From Capsicum annuum (taxonomy: Eukaryota > Streptophyta > Magnoliopsida > Solanales > Solanaceae), in the NCBI RefSeq assembly GCF_002878395.1, contig NC_061118.1:131887392-131951391 (forward strand): a stretch of 64,000 bases of DNA, given 5' to 3'. Below, one piece after another: positions 11,355 to 23,030 of this stretch. Under the pieces are notes generated by a model. The model saw only the letters and a program-made list of their open reading frames with translations, made no database searches and was not told the origin of the DNA. Position 1 is the stretch's first letter, and each line of letters opens with the position of its first letter. Both the position numbers and the translations under genes were made by a program.

Positions 11355-11768
11355 TACTCAAAAAAGCTTATTTACTTTTTGAAATATCCAACAACTCGCT
11401 CTTGTCTCACTTTTATTTTTCGACTATTTCAAAAAAAAAAATCACTTTTATTTTTCAGTTTTAACATATCAAGAAAAGATAATTATTTTATCCATATTTT
11501 ACTCTTAACATTAATTAGTTACTCTCAAAATTATTTTCAAGACCTAATACATGTGCCAAGTTCAAATACAACGTAACAAATAAAAATTAACGAAAGAAGT
11601 ATATAAATTTATCTGATTAGGTAATTGACCCAACTTAGATTTTTGTTCAAAACTTAAAAATTTTCCTCCAATGCTTCCTTTCAACTCCCACCCCACCTAG
11701 CAACCAAAAACCATCAATAGTTAGACGTATTTCTTGGTGAATTCAACTATAAATTACTCAAGAATCAA

Positions 11769-14327
11769 TCTATGTATAATATAAAGGAAGGTCATAGAGC
11801 AGGTGATGTGGTAGCTCTATATGGTCTCCGTTCTTATTTATCTTTTTTCTTCTTTTTGACTTTTTTTCATCTTTTTTTTTAATTATTTAATTTTATAAAA
11901 TCATCTTCTTAATTGACGTTGATAATATTCATAACTCTCAATCCTTTTATATTCATAACCCTCAATTATTTATTATACAAGTTTATGACACATTAAAATC
12001 ATATTAATAAATTTTGTTTTTTGATAATAATAAAAAATTATTTTGAGCTATATATAATGGTTACTCTATTTTCATTTCTTCATGTTCTTCATCGTTTGTC
12101 TCTTTGGTTAATTAATTTTTTTATTTGATTTTACAGATTACAAGAAGATATTACAATAAAAATGGATAGATATTTCTGCATGGTTCAATTTTAAGAAGTA
12201 AAATGAATTGATATGCCTAATATAGTTACAACTCTTACTTTGTTGTATTATACATTTAATATTATTTATTTGAATTTTTGATGATATGATTTCTTAAAAA
12301 TTAAATTGATTTTTCTCTTTGCTTCTCTTTATAGTTTTTAGAAACTTTGATTAATATGTGTTATTAGCTTTGTATTTTTGAAAGAATTTGATTATGTTAT
12401 GTTGACAATAAATGTTCTTCTTTCCTCTTTAACTCATTTTTTTGATGATATAATTTCTTAAAAAATGATTTAATTTTTTCTCTTTGCTTCTCTTTATAAT
12501 TTTTAGAGAATTTGATTTTTTTTCTTTAATTTCCTTTGTAGTTTAGGGAGAATTTGATTGTCTTATCAATATATAATAATAATAAAAAATTATATATTGC
12601 TAACTTTAGTTTATGCATCTTTTTACCAATTGAAATTCACATGTTTTTTTTGGTATATACGTACTATGGCAAGTTCTAACACATTCCTTCTTAGAAAAAA
12701 TCTTTGATGTCACCTATTTGTTTTCCCATAAAATTTTAAAAATATGTTATCTTTTATTGTTTTAAAATTTTCACCTTCATGACTTATAATTATTAAAGTT
12801 TTACTCTTAATAACATCATTAACTCCATAACCTTTGAGTTTTTACATTCATAACCTTCAATTATTTAATTATAAAATTTAGAGAAAACACCCTATTTCAC
12901 CTTTGAACTATACCCAAAACGGTTGAAACACACCTCAACTTAACGGGAGTCCGATTACCCCCTGAACTAATTAAAAGTGTAATTTTGACACCCTTAGTGC
13001 CTACGTGGCACATACGTGGCACACACGTGTGCCTACATGGACCTTCAATGTGTTGTACCACGTAGGCACTAAGGGTGTTAAAATTACACTTTTAATTAGT
13101 TCAGGGGGTAATAGGACCCCTTTTAAGTTGAGGTGTGTCTCAGCCGTTTTGAATATAGTTCAAGGGTGAAATAGAGCATTATCTCTAAAATTTAAGATGT
13201 CTTATGATATTATATTCCTCCATTTTCGTCTATATAAAGTCACAATTCTTTGTGATCATGAGACTCATGCTCAAGAATATATCTTTTGTTATATATTTTA
13301 AATAGTGTTTCTTATATTATTACTATTATTTATAGTATCAAATTCAAGTTTTAGCTTGACTCGACAAAGAAGACATTTGAAGGTTAGTCAATTTGTCAAA
13401 AAGGGTGTTGGACAAGAGCTCAAAATACTAGGCATTACTTCTGTATTTTTTTTTAATGTATAGTTTCTTATGGTTAAGAACCCAAGGAAGGTGTGTGTAT
13501 GTTGTGTGTATATGTGATCTCTATGTAAATTCTTTAGTTTGAACTTTCTTGATTTTTTAATTATTGTAAGTTGTATTTTTATTTAAGCACAAATTAGTAC
13601 TCTAGAGAATCTGCGAACTACTAACCAAGGTTCAAACAATATCGTTGAATATACAGAAAGATCTTATTCACTCATAATAGTTCATATCCTTTACTTTCTG
13701 CTTCAAGATTTCAACTTTCTTCTGTTCCTCGCATATGAGTTCTGTCCATTTTGAATTCTCCTTCAATTTCTCTTCATATTTGGTCCTAGGGAAGATTGTT
13801 GTTCATTGTAATCCTTAGCAGAGTATCTTGAATTTTTTAGATTTGATAAATCCCCAAGATATTATTGATTAGATAGTGTTAACCTTTTCTACTTGTTTTT
13901 AAAAAAGAAAAAACTGATCATCCTCTATTCAAATGAAACTGGAAGGTTGCGTATCTTCTTACCACTAACATGAGTGGGATAATGAAATTGTAATATCCAG
14001 GTCACTAAATTGATTGATAAACGCAACATAATGACCAACTAATTGTAACTTCTACAGAAGAAGAAACAAATGCATAAAATAAAATTATAGTGTTATTAGG
14101 AAATTATATATTTTATTTTATTAATTAAGAATTTACTATCCCTCATTAGAAAAAATGATAAATTTGCTAAGTTTATATATATTCTTGAAACTATCTTCAT
14201 ACTAGTATTTTTTTAAAATGATAATATTAATTTAAAAAATAAAGTAAATATAAAATTAATCATAACGAATGTTTCTCTAACAATTATTTTAATAATTGTG
14301 AGCGCAAAGCGCGACCAAGTTATCTAG
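11769..14327 (+). mobile_element. Helitron H1, non-autonomous
   Basis: Starts with TC at 11769 (TCTATGTATAATATAAAGG) after an A. It ends with CTAG at 14324-14327 followed by T. Just upstream of the end is a short hairpin, AGCGCAAAGCGCG (14301-14313). TC start, CTRR end, 3' hairpin and A|T insertion site define Helitrons. The 5' block (TATAAAGGAAGGTCATAGAG, then GTGGTAGCTCTATATGG) is shared with H3 and more loosely with H2. No Rep/helicase reading frame is visible, so it is a non-autonomous copy. Confidence 0.7.
12881..13185. mobile_element. 305-bp MITE with long inverted repeats and 9-bp target duplication
   Basis: Almost the whole element is a palindrome. The left arm has GAGAAAACACCCTATTTCACC, GGTTGAAACACACCTCAACTT and AGTGCCTACGTGGCAC; the right arm has the inverse blocks ending GGGTGAAATAGAGCATTATCTC. 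Flanks at 12872-12880 and 13186-13194 are both TAAAATTTA, a perfect 9-bp duplication. Nine bases is the length made by Mutator-like transposases, so I assign it to that group by inference. It sits inside Helitron H1. Confidence 0.85.
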
Positions 14328-14513
14328 TATATATATATATATATATATAAAGGAAACTCTTAGTCAATCCTATATGGCATGCCTTAGAGGCCTCTAAAAC
14401 TATTTATCTTTTTTGTGGGTTTTTTTGATCATTTTTTAATTTAAAAGATTAAAAATTTACCTTAACATTTATACACAATATTAAAGATAGTCATATTAAA
14501 TAACTTTCATCAT

Positions 14514-14613
14514 NNNNNNNNNNNNNNNNNNNNNNNNNNNNNNNNNNNNNNNNNNNNNNNNNNNNNNNNNNNNNNNNNNNNNNNNNNNNNNNNNNNNNNN
14601 NNNNNNNNNNNNN
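14514..14613. other. Assembly gap, 100 N
   Basis: Exactly 100 N, a conventional scaffold placeholder, flanked on the right by an AT/AC microsatellite that probably broke the assembly. True gap size is unknown. Confidence 0.98.
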
Positions 14614-14645
<32 letters not shown>

Positions 14646-14661
14646 TATGTATGTGTGTGTG
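14614..14661. repeat. (TA)n(CA)n/(TG)n microsatellite
   Basis: Alternating TA, then CA and a short inverted TG run, right at the edge of the gap. Other AT runs in the Helitrons lie at 14327-14349 and 17911-17934. Confidence 0.9.
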
Positions 14662-16114
14662 AATAAAACTAAATCATCAATTGTAGTCACTCAAAGAAAA
14701 CATCCGTTTTTTTAAATGATTTTTAATATATTCCTTTCTTTTATGATTTTTCATCTTTTCTTTTTAATGTTTTATGTATCCTCTTATAGTCTAATTTATC
14801 TCTTTTTTAATTCTAATTATAAATGTACAAAAATGATAGTATCTCCTAATGTTTGAATTTTTTTTATTTAATTAAAAAAACTTTTCATAACTCAAACCTC
14901 TTTAATTTACACTCTTAATGATATTCATATCTCTCATTTTTTTTATCTTCACAATCTCCAAAATTTAATTTGTAAATTTATGATGCCTTATGATAGTCCT
15001 CCATTTTATCTATAGAAATTCATGTTTTATGTCATGAAAAATCTCATTTAAGTTATTCTTTCCCTTCTTTATCACTATAGCCTCCTCTAAATTAGCTAAA
15101 TTGTGAAAGAAAAAAATAATGCGAAGACAAAAAAAAATTGTTACTCAAAATCTTTCTTTTCATCTTTTATTATTTGATCACATTTAGTTTATGGGGTATT
15201 ATGATACATCAAGAAGGCAAGAAAGAATGTTCAAGAAGTTTTGATAGAATTATATATAGTTTGAATTACTTCTTGCTCATTGATTACTTATTGGTATGTA
15301 TAATTTTAATAAAAATATTGTAAAGGTTAATAGAATTTAGTGAATATTTAAATATTCAAGAAAAGATGAAGGAAAATGAATCAAGATTTTTCTATTTTTT
15401 ATGTGAATAGTTCATTTTCTTTTTTTAAAAAGTTATTTTAATTAAATATTTTATGTTATTTGTATATAATTGTGTAAAAAAAAAGTTCTTTAATTATTGA
15501 TGAGTGTTTCATTTTTATTATTGATCACTAAAAATTAAAGATGAAATAATTTATTTTATAATATCATTAATTCTTTCTTTACATATATAATTTTTTTGTC
15601 AACTTTTTCCTTGCTTGAAATGTAGTTAATAATTATTTTTGGTTTTTTTTTTCACTTAGTGTATATAATATTTTCTATTATTTTATTTTTATTTTGAAAG
15701 AGATGAATAGATATTTCTTTAATTATTACATTATATCGGTAGAGTATGTAGACATTTTATTATTATAATACTGAAATTAATGTATTTTTTTATCATGTTT
15801 CACAGATTATTTTGTATAGAAATTGTTAGAGCCTAAAGGCAAACATGTGACATGAAAAAGAATAGAATTTAAGAATTTGGATATGAAATTGAAAAGGAAA
15901 AGAGAATTGGCACCATGTTTTTAGGCTTAAGTCACTTCTCGCCTTTTAAAGTTGCATGTAGTGTTAACCTAAACATCTCAACTAAAATTATAATTATTGT
16001 ACATCTAGATTATCCAAATATGTACATATTTAAAGTTAATGATATAATCACATCTTTTGAGAATTCTCACCTCATATAAAAGAAGATGTACCTATTTGAA
16101 ATTAATGATATAAC

Positions 16115-16926
16115 TGTTGGACAATAAAATTTCGAGACCGAAAAATAAATAATCGAGACAAGAATAATATTGCAACAATCAATGTATTGATTTCAATGTG
16201 AGTGTTACAATCTCTATGAATCCTCTGATTCGCCTTTTCAAATATAAATTCAAGTGTTTAAAGCTTGATCTTGAATTTGAACTTGATTTGTTGATTTGAT
16301 GGACTTGATCTTGACTTGTGCTTGAATTCAAGGGTTTTTTTAGCTTGTTCTTGAATCTTGCGGTCTTGATCTTGAATCTTGATTAACTGGAATTGAGTGT
16401 TTGAGCTTGGTAGAGAAATTGCAGCGTTTGATCCACGAGTTTTCTCTTATTTCTTGTTAGAGTTCTTGATCTTTTTTCGGAATTATGAGATCCCTATTTA
16501 TAGTTGTGGAAAGAAAAGAGTCATGATGAAGATGGACTCTCTTTGACCAATCAAATTCAAGTGACGTGGCGCCTTTTATGGGGTTTTGATTTTACTCAGC
16601 TTGCTGCATCATTTTGACATGTGGCATGGTCCTACTGGCTCCTTCCCATGACTTTGCATGCCACGTCATTTGACACGTGACGATCATTTGGGCCTCTAGA
16701 TTATGACAATATCTTGGGCTTAGCAAAGTGGACTCACCATTTGTAGCCCAAATTAATGGACTAGCCCAATAATTATTGGACTTTATTTAAATCCATATAT
16801 GTTCGGACTTAAATAATTAATCCAATTATATTAATCTGCAATATTTATTTGGGACTAACATATTTTCAATTTATTATAATTCGAATTTCATATGAATTTA
16901 GATTTAATAAAATTTCATCGCCCACA
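16115..16926 (-). mobile_element. Solo LTR (Copia-like), 812 bp, inside H2
   Basis: On the minus strand it starts TGTGGGCGATGAAATTTT and ends ATTTTATTGTCCAACA, so it has TG...CA ends. The flanks at 16110-16114 and 16927-16931 are both ATAAC, a perfect 5-bp target duplication. A TATA box on the minus strand (CTATAAATAGGG, about 16495-16506) fits an LTR promoter. There is no internal region, so LTR-LTR recombination removed the rest of the element. Host sequence resumes cleanly on both sides. Assignment to Copia is a guess from length and ends. Confidence 0.85.
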
Positions 16927-17654
16927 ATAACCACATCTTTTGAAAATTCTCTTCACATGTAAAAGAGTGTCGAGATTCAAAGCGCAATATTTAACGCACC
17001 AAATTATTACAAAAAATGATCGTTAATAGATAAATATTTGCATGTCAGTGTATCTTATTTATATCTAACTAAACAATTAATCTATAATACTTATAAAACT
17101 AAGAATATATAAAACAATATAACACATCTCTTTTTCCAAGAAATATAATGACGTATTTTTTTCTCCTTTTGGAGAGTTTTCTCTATATTTTTCTTCATTT
17201 TTGTGCCTTATTATAAAGCTAAAATATTCACTCTTTTAAATCATTTAAGTATATTATATTAAATATGGAAGTTAAGATACTAAAAAGTCATTTTCTTAAA
17301 GTTCTTTATGTAAAACTTAATGGTCTTTATTTCATTACTTTCACAAATTTTTATTATCGTAATTCCTAAAACAATTAATAATCATATTCATAACATTATT
17401 TGGTGTTCCATATTGTAGTCATGTAAATAGATATATTATAAGACTTTGTAGAAATAATCACATTTGTCATTTAAGTTATTAGAGTATATTTTTCGCTGCT
17501 TATTATATTCATTAAAATAGCAACATATTACTGAAAATCTAATATATAACTATTACCCAAACATTTGTCTTTATGAAATCTCAATTATATTAATAAAATT
17601 ATTGATATCTTACATATTTTATAAGACCGCGCAAAGCACGAACAAATTCACTAG

Positions 17655-17774
17655 TTTATTATAATAGAATAAAATTACTATTTAGATATAAACAAAAATA
17701 CCACTACCCAATAACATAACTATTTGATCGTATTTACCATAAATATTATATAACTTGGAACCAAACATGGTAAA
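17655..17774. other. 120-bp spacer between H2 and H3
   Basis: AT-rich sequence without recognisable features separates the CTAG end of H2 from the TC start of H3. Confidence 0.5.
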
Positions 17775-18900
17775 TCTATATATAATATAAAGGACAGTCA
17801 CAGACAAGGTAATGTGGCACCTCTCTATGACCTTCATTTCTATTTATCTATTTTTTTCTTTTTTAAATTCTTTTCTCATTTTTAAAAATTATTTTTCAAT
17901 AAAAAGTTTTATATATATATATATATATATATATAACTCATATCTTTTCATCTTCATAACATCTACTCTTAATTAATACTTATTGTTAACATCCATAATT
18001 CCCAAAGCTTTGATGTTTATAACTTTAATGCATTATACCTTCAAGTTTTTGTTTAATGAAGTGGATGCTATAAAGTTTTCAGTTGGCCTAGCACATTTTC
18101 TTATCAACGAGTTCTTGTTTCAATTTTAGGACTTTGTGCATTTTCACCCAGCTTGGATGATTCATTTTTGGCTCTTCCGGCCAGTACACCAAAGGATCTT
18201 TGTTAGTCTATAATGTTTTCAACCTCCATTTGTACTGTGAGGTCGCATTTTTTACTGTCATGTATTAATTTTACGCGATCATTATAAAAAGGTCAACGAA
18301 TTTATTTAAGGTATGAATAAAAAGCATTTTAGAACATAATTTTAATTTCATCTTTTTTTTTTATTTTATTTTTAAAATGATTTGAATATGTTATGTTGTA
18401 ATATATTATATCTTGCCAATTTAATTCTTTAACTACAGTATTTTCTTGCATTTTTCATGCTTAGTTTTTTTTTTCTGTTTTAGAAAGATTTGGTTATATT
18501 ATATTGTAATAGAGTTCATCTTTTACTTGCAATTCTTAACTATAGTATTCCTTACATTTTTCATGCTTAGTTATTTTTTTATTGATGATATTAATATTTT
18601 ATATCTCCAGGTTACTATATTTTGAAAAGTGGGAGAAGGAAGACAACTCATACGTGCATGTTGCTTAAGAAACAATACATATTTCCTCAGACAAATTTTG
18701 AATAAGCCTATTAATAGAAAATAAAAATGTAAAGTTAGTTTGTGGTACTTTCTATAATATAGTTTAATTCATAAAAATTATTTATCGACATATAAAAATG
18801 TAATCCTTAAGTTTTCTTTTTGGTTATTGATTAAACTTCTCAATATTCTTAGGTTTTCATAGATCATTATAATAAGTGGTGAAGTCAAAATTTTCACTAA

Positions 18901-19407
18901 GGGAGTTTTAAAATGCGTACGCTAACTAGCCCAAGAGGGTTCAGATGAACCCCTAAATATGTGCTAGCTCCGTCTTTAGTTATAGTCCTATGTTGTCCTA
19001 AACTATCTTTTAAGATTACTACCTAACAAAATTATAAAAGATGTTTCGTTCGATAAATTATTTACTAAAGGGAGTTTAAAAATACGTACGCTAATTAGCC
19101 CAAGAGGGTTCAGATGAACCCCTGAATATGTGCTAGCTCCGCCGTAAGTTATAGTCATATGTTGGCATAAACCATCTTTTAAGATTACTACCTAACAAAA
19201 TTATAAAAGATGTTTCGTTCGATAAATTATTTACTAAAGGGAGTTTAAAAATATGTACGCTAACTAGCCCAAGAGGGTTCAGATGAACCCCTGAATATGT
19301 GTTAGCTCCGCCTTTAGTTATAGTCATATGTTGGCTTAAACTATCTTTTAACGTTACTACTTAACAAAATTATAAAATATATTACGTTCGATAAATTATT
19401 TACTAAT
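18901..19407. repeat. Three tandem copies of a 169-bp repeat
   Basis: Copies begin with GGGAGTTT at 18901, 19070 and 19239, giving a constant period of 169. Each contains the palindrome GGGTTCAGATGAACCC (7-bp arms around GA) and CGTACGCTAAYTAGCCC. The copies differ by scattered substitutions and the third is the most divergent. Confidence 0.9.
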
Positions 19408-19644
19408 GTCATTTGTCGTCCCTAATGAAAAGACCACACAAGAATCATGCATAATTTTTTTATTTAATTATAATCTCATTACCATTGTATTTATGATTAA
19501 TAGTTGATTATGTCATCAGTTATAAAATATCTTTCATCTCTATTGGTATGCCCCACTATATTGCTCTCCTATATATGCTTAATGTCCACAGCTTCACTCT
19601 TTACTATTTAACATTTTGCAACAGTGTGATTATGATCAAGACTA

Positions 19645-20694
19645 CAGGTATGTTTGATATGGAGGAAAACATTTTCCAGAAAATGTTTTCTAATTTTCTC
19701 ATGTTTGGTTGGCTTAAAGGTTTTGAAAAATGTTTTTCAAATCAACTTATTTTCCTCATTTCTAAGGAAAATGACTTTCCTTCAAAAAGTAAGGAAAACA
19801 TTTTTCAAAACTCTCTTTCAACCTCTCTCTTAAGTTGAAATATTCATACAACTCTCAAAATCACTCATCCTACTCCGACCCTCAATCCCCCACCCCTACC
19901 CCCACCCCGCCCCCAACCACTCCTATTATAAAAAATATTTTAAATTTTTTTTACCTCATCCCCCTACCCAAAACTCAAACCCTTACTCCCTTTCGAAAAA
20001 TAAAATTAATTTTTTTAAAAACATTCTAACTTTTTCCTTACCTCCCCTACCCGACCCCCCCACCAAACTCCCCCCGCCCCCACCCCCTAATACTCCCCAT
20101 TCAAAAAAAATATTTCAATTTTTTTCTTACCCCACTCCCCTACCCCCACCCCCCACTAGCCCCCCAAAAAATTATTTTTTAAAAAAAAATTAAAATTGCT
20201 TATACCCCACCCTTATTACCTATTTTGACAACTTCAAGCCCCACCTACCACCCCTCTTCAAAAAAAAATAATATTTTTAATTTATTTTCTTAAAAAAATT
20301 TAGAACTTTTTTCTTACCTCACCCTTTTTATCCTATTCATTCTTATTGTTTTTGTTAAATATATACAAATACTTTTAGAAAACATATACTTATCCAATTT
20401 GCATAACGAACACACGAATATAAGTAAGAAATAACTTATTTTTCTAGAAAATATTTTTCCTCCTTCATATCGAACACACCCTAAAAAAGGTATTTTTTGA
20501 GATCAAAAATTATTTTTCTAAAATATATTTTTATGCTTTAACTAAACGCTAGAATGTATTTTTTGAAAAATATTTTTTCATTCACCAATCAAATACTATA
20601 AAATATTTTGCATCAACCAACCAAACATAGAAAAAAAAGTAAGAAATCAACTTGTTTTTCAGGAAAACATTTTTCTTCATACCAAACACAGCCT
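19645..20694. mobile_element. Fold-back MITE, probably composite
   Basis: The left end CAGGTATGTTTGATATGGAG with AAAACATTTTCC is matched in inverse by 20455-20482 (CCTTCATATCGAACACACCC) and again by 20665-20694 (AAAACATTTTTCTTCATACC...CAGCC). Two right ends suggest two related copies nested or a partial duplication. The interior is unusual for this window: a pyrimidine, C-rich stretch (19878-20165) with many CCCCACCC runs on one strand. Similarity to hAT-type MITEs is inferred from the CAGG start. No clean target duplication was found. Confidence 0.55.
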
Positions 20695-21370
20695 ACGAGG
20701 AAAAAAAATTATAGGTGGGAGACAAGAAGTTTGGACAAATATATGGTGGTGGTGGATACCTATTGAAGTTGTTAAAGTATGACACTAAAATTTTTTGCTA
20801 TAACTTGAAAGTGTTAGCATCAATCAAATTATGACCTTGAATTCTCTCGATTTGAAAATTCAAGATTTACTTCAATATTCTCATTTTTTTTTAAAAAAAA
20901 ATATTTCTCCTAATTTGCATTAGGTTAATCTAAAGAACTCATTGCAATTGAAGTTTAGTATTTCACGATGTACAATAATTTAATAATAATTATTTTTGAT
21001 ATTTAAATATCTTAACAGTTGTCACAAGTAAGAAAAAGTTTTGTCATAATCTATTATGCTTATACAAAAGTTTTTTCAGCGAAATTTTTTTGTTATAATG
21101 ATAATAACAAAGTGAATTTAATTAGTCACAAATTTATAATGTTTGAACACTGAAAGATTCACAATATACTCTAGGGATGAAAAAATTATTTTTGTGTATA
21201 TTGATATGATACTACATGTGTTTGGTATCATTGTATACAACTAAAACATTCTGTGATCGAGTTTCATAATTTAAGATCCTTTGATTATTTTTTAATATAT
21301 TAAAAATAGATTAAATTATATATTTAATAATGTATTTCATAACCGCACGATGCAAGGCTAAGTTTACTAG

Positions 21371-21603
21371 TAGCATACTAAAACAAGATAAATTTCAACA
21401 ATAATGTGAAAATTATTTGAAATAATAGTGAATATTAATTAAATGCGAACCAATTAAAACCACGACCAGGGAGACTAAACGAGAAGTTAGAAAGAAAAAA
21501 ATGGACAAAACAACAGAATAAACATTATACTCCATTCGTTCATAAATAAGTCATGTGTATAGTCTTTTCCTTTTGTATCTTAATAAGTGAACTTTTAGAT
21601 AAT
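21371..21603. other. Spacer with truncated Stowaway-like end
   Basis: Mostly unassigned AT-rich DNA. CTCCATTCGTTCATAAATAAG near 21530 resembles a Stowaway terminal repeat, but no partner end is seen before LINE-B begins. Confidence 0.4.
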
Positions 21604-22186
21604 ATATGAAGAAAGCTTATATGACTCCTTGGAGTGGGGATTTCTGAAACAAATGTTTATAGGCTTGAACTTCCATGTATACCATTCGTTCAGTGGATTA
21701 TGAAGTGCATTACTACACTACAGTATCCTACTCAATAGGAATTAATGGTAGACCTTCTAATCCTTTCCCTGCAAAGAACGGCTTGAGATAAGGTGATATC
21801 TTGTCTTGTTATCTATTTGTCCTGACGATTGAATACTACTTGATCAGATTGCTGAAGAATCCAAACTTTAATTTCCGTCCTAGATATGAACAAAATGAAT
21901 ATAGTGCAACTCGATCGGATTTGCAGATGATCGCCTAATTCTATTTTGTCGAGGAGATGTTGTTTCCGTCCAAATGGTATATGAAGGCTTTCAACGTTTC
22001 TAGAGCCTCTAGTTTAGTTGCAAATCTAGACAATAGCTCTGTTTACTTTGGGGGAGTCACTCAAGATATACAACAGCAGATTTTGGAAAGATTGGAGATG
22101 GTGAAAAAGATACTGCCCATAAGGTATTTTGGAGTTTCACTTAGCACTAAAAGGTTGATAATTATGCAGTGTTAACCACTACTTGA
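21604..22186 (+). pseudogene. LINE-B piece 1: reverse transcriptase core (broken)
   Basis: The first of three pieces of one plus-strand L1-type LINE. It begins at the RT A-box (AAAGCTTAT then a frameshift then GACTCCTTGGAGTGGGG, i.e. KAY/DSLEWG). It continues with GINGRPSNPFPAKNGLR, QGD and LSCYLFVLTIEYYL, then near 21920 a damaged catalytic box (DLQMIA where FADDLLL is usual). From 21957 to 22175 there is a clean stretch with AFNVSRASSLVANLDNSSVY and LPIRYFGVSLSTKRL. It stops at the Copia target duplication CTTGA (22182-22186), and the codons for PLLDKM are split there. Confidence 0.85.
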
Positions 22187-23014
22187 TGATGAAGTTTGGA
22201 CACTTTAATATTAATAAAATACATCTTTGCATGTTTAATACGGTACATCCGTTAGTGTCCATGCATGAACGAATTCATTCTTCCACTTTAAGTACTCTCA
22301 TTTAGAGAGTATCATTATGTGGAGTAAATTCTCCTTTTTGATGCCTAACCGTAACAGTGCTGCTTATCCATAGATATTGGTTCAAGTGGCAGTGAATGAA
22401 TAACATTCTTCTGAGTTATTGGCCATTACTTGGCTTTATTTTCTTTTTGTAACCTATCATGGCCATTAGTGGCTCATTATATTGCAACTTACGTTAGAGG
22501 GTGAACGTTGACGTATTGACATTTAATCTTTGTAATTTCTAACCATTTTATTCCTCCATTATCCTACTCTTTATGTGTTGTAACTCTTGTAATTTTGTAA
22601 CCTCTATTCTATTTATCTTCTCATTTATTCATCCTATTCATTGCATGGAAGATTTCTTCACCTATAAATAGAGTTGATCTTGCATGATTATGATATATAC
22701 AAGATAATATAGAGTTCACAAAAAGTTAGTAAAAAAGAGAGTTTATTAGTTGAAGTGAGGTATTCTTTTTGCGGAGTTTTGAACTCAACTCTTGTCCAGA
22801 GTTGTTGAGTTGTTCTTTGATAAGGTTGTTGTATCCTGGAGAAGACAAGTCAATAAGATTACTACTAGACCGGTGAAACTATTTGCTGTTGTAGACTTGA
22901 ATCTCCTTAAAGAGAGAGAGATATTCGAGCCTCAGCCGAAGAAGAAAAAGATATTCCTTTTTATTCTCTTTACTTGTAATTTTCAGTTGTAATTTTATTG
23001 TAATTTCACTAACA
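22187..23014 (+). repeat. Copia 5' LTR
   Basis: Starts TGATGAAGTTTGGACACTTT and ends TTTCACTAACA. It includes the promoter-like CTATAAATAGAG (about 22663-22674). Compared with the 3' LTR it carries an extra segment of about 70 bases around 22325-22400. Confidence 0.9.
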
Positions 23015-23030
23015 ATTTTAAGGAGATTCA

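Larger units (their letters stand above)
14323..17654 (+). mobile_element. Helitron H2, non-autonomous, with scaffold gap
   Basis: The 3' end is clear: ACCGCGCAAAGCACG (17626-17640), then CTAG at 17651-17654 before T. The 5' end is less clear because it merges with an AT repeat at the end of H1. A plausible TC start at 14323 overlaps the H1 terminus and is followed by TATAAAGGAAACTCTTAGTC, like H1 and H3. Internal blocks such as CTTATGATA...CCTCCATTTT (near 14990) also occur in H1 (near 13200). No helicase gene is seen. A 100-N gap lies within it. Confidence 0.55.
17775..21370 (+). mobile_element. Helitron H3, non-autonomous
   Basis: Starts with TCTATATATAATATAAAGG at 17775 after an A, closely matching the H1 start. 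Ends with CTAG at 21367-21370 before T, preceded by ACCGCACGATGCAAGGC, a decayed form of the GCGCAAAGCGCG hairpin. It contains a triplicated 169-bp repeat and a fold-back MITE. No Rep/helicase gene is visible. Confidence 0.6.

Noticed and set aside
14496..14690. Reading frame spanning the N run
   Set aside because: An artefact of translating N and dinucleotide repeats.
19548..20029. Two consecutive open frames (96 and 64 codons)
   Set aside because: They translate the arms and C-rich core of a fold-back MITE.
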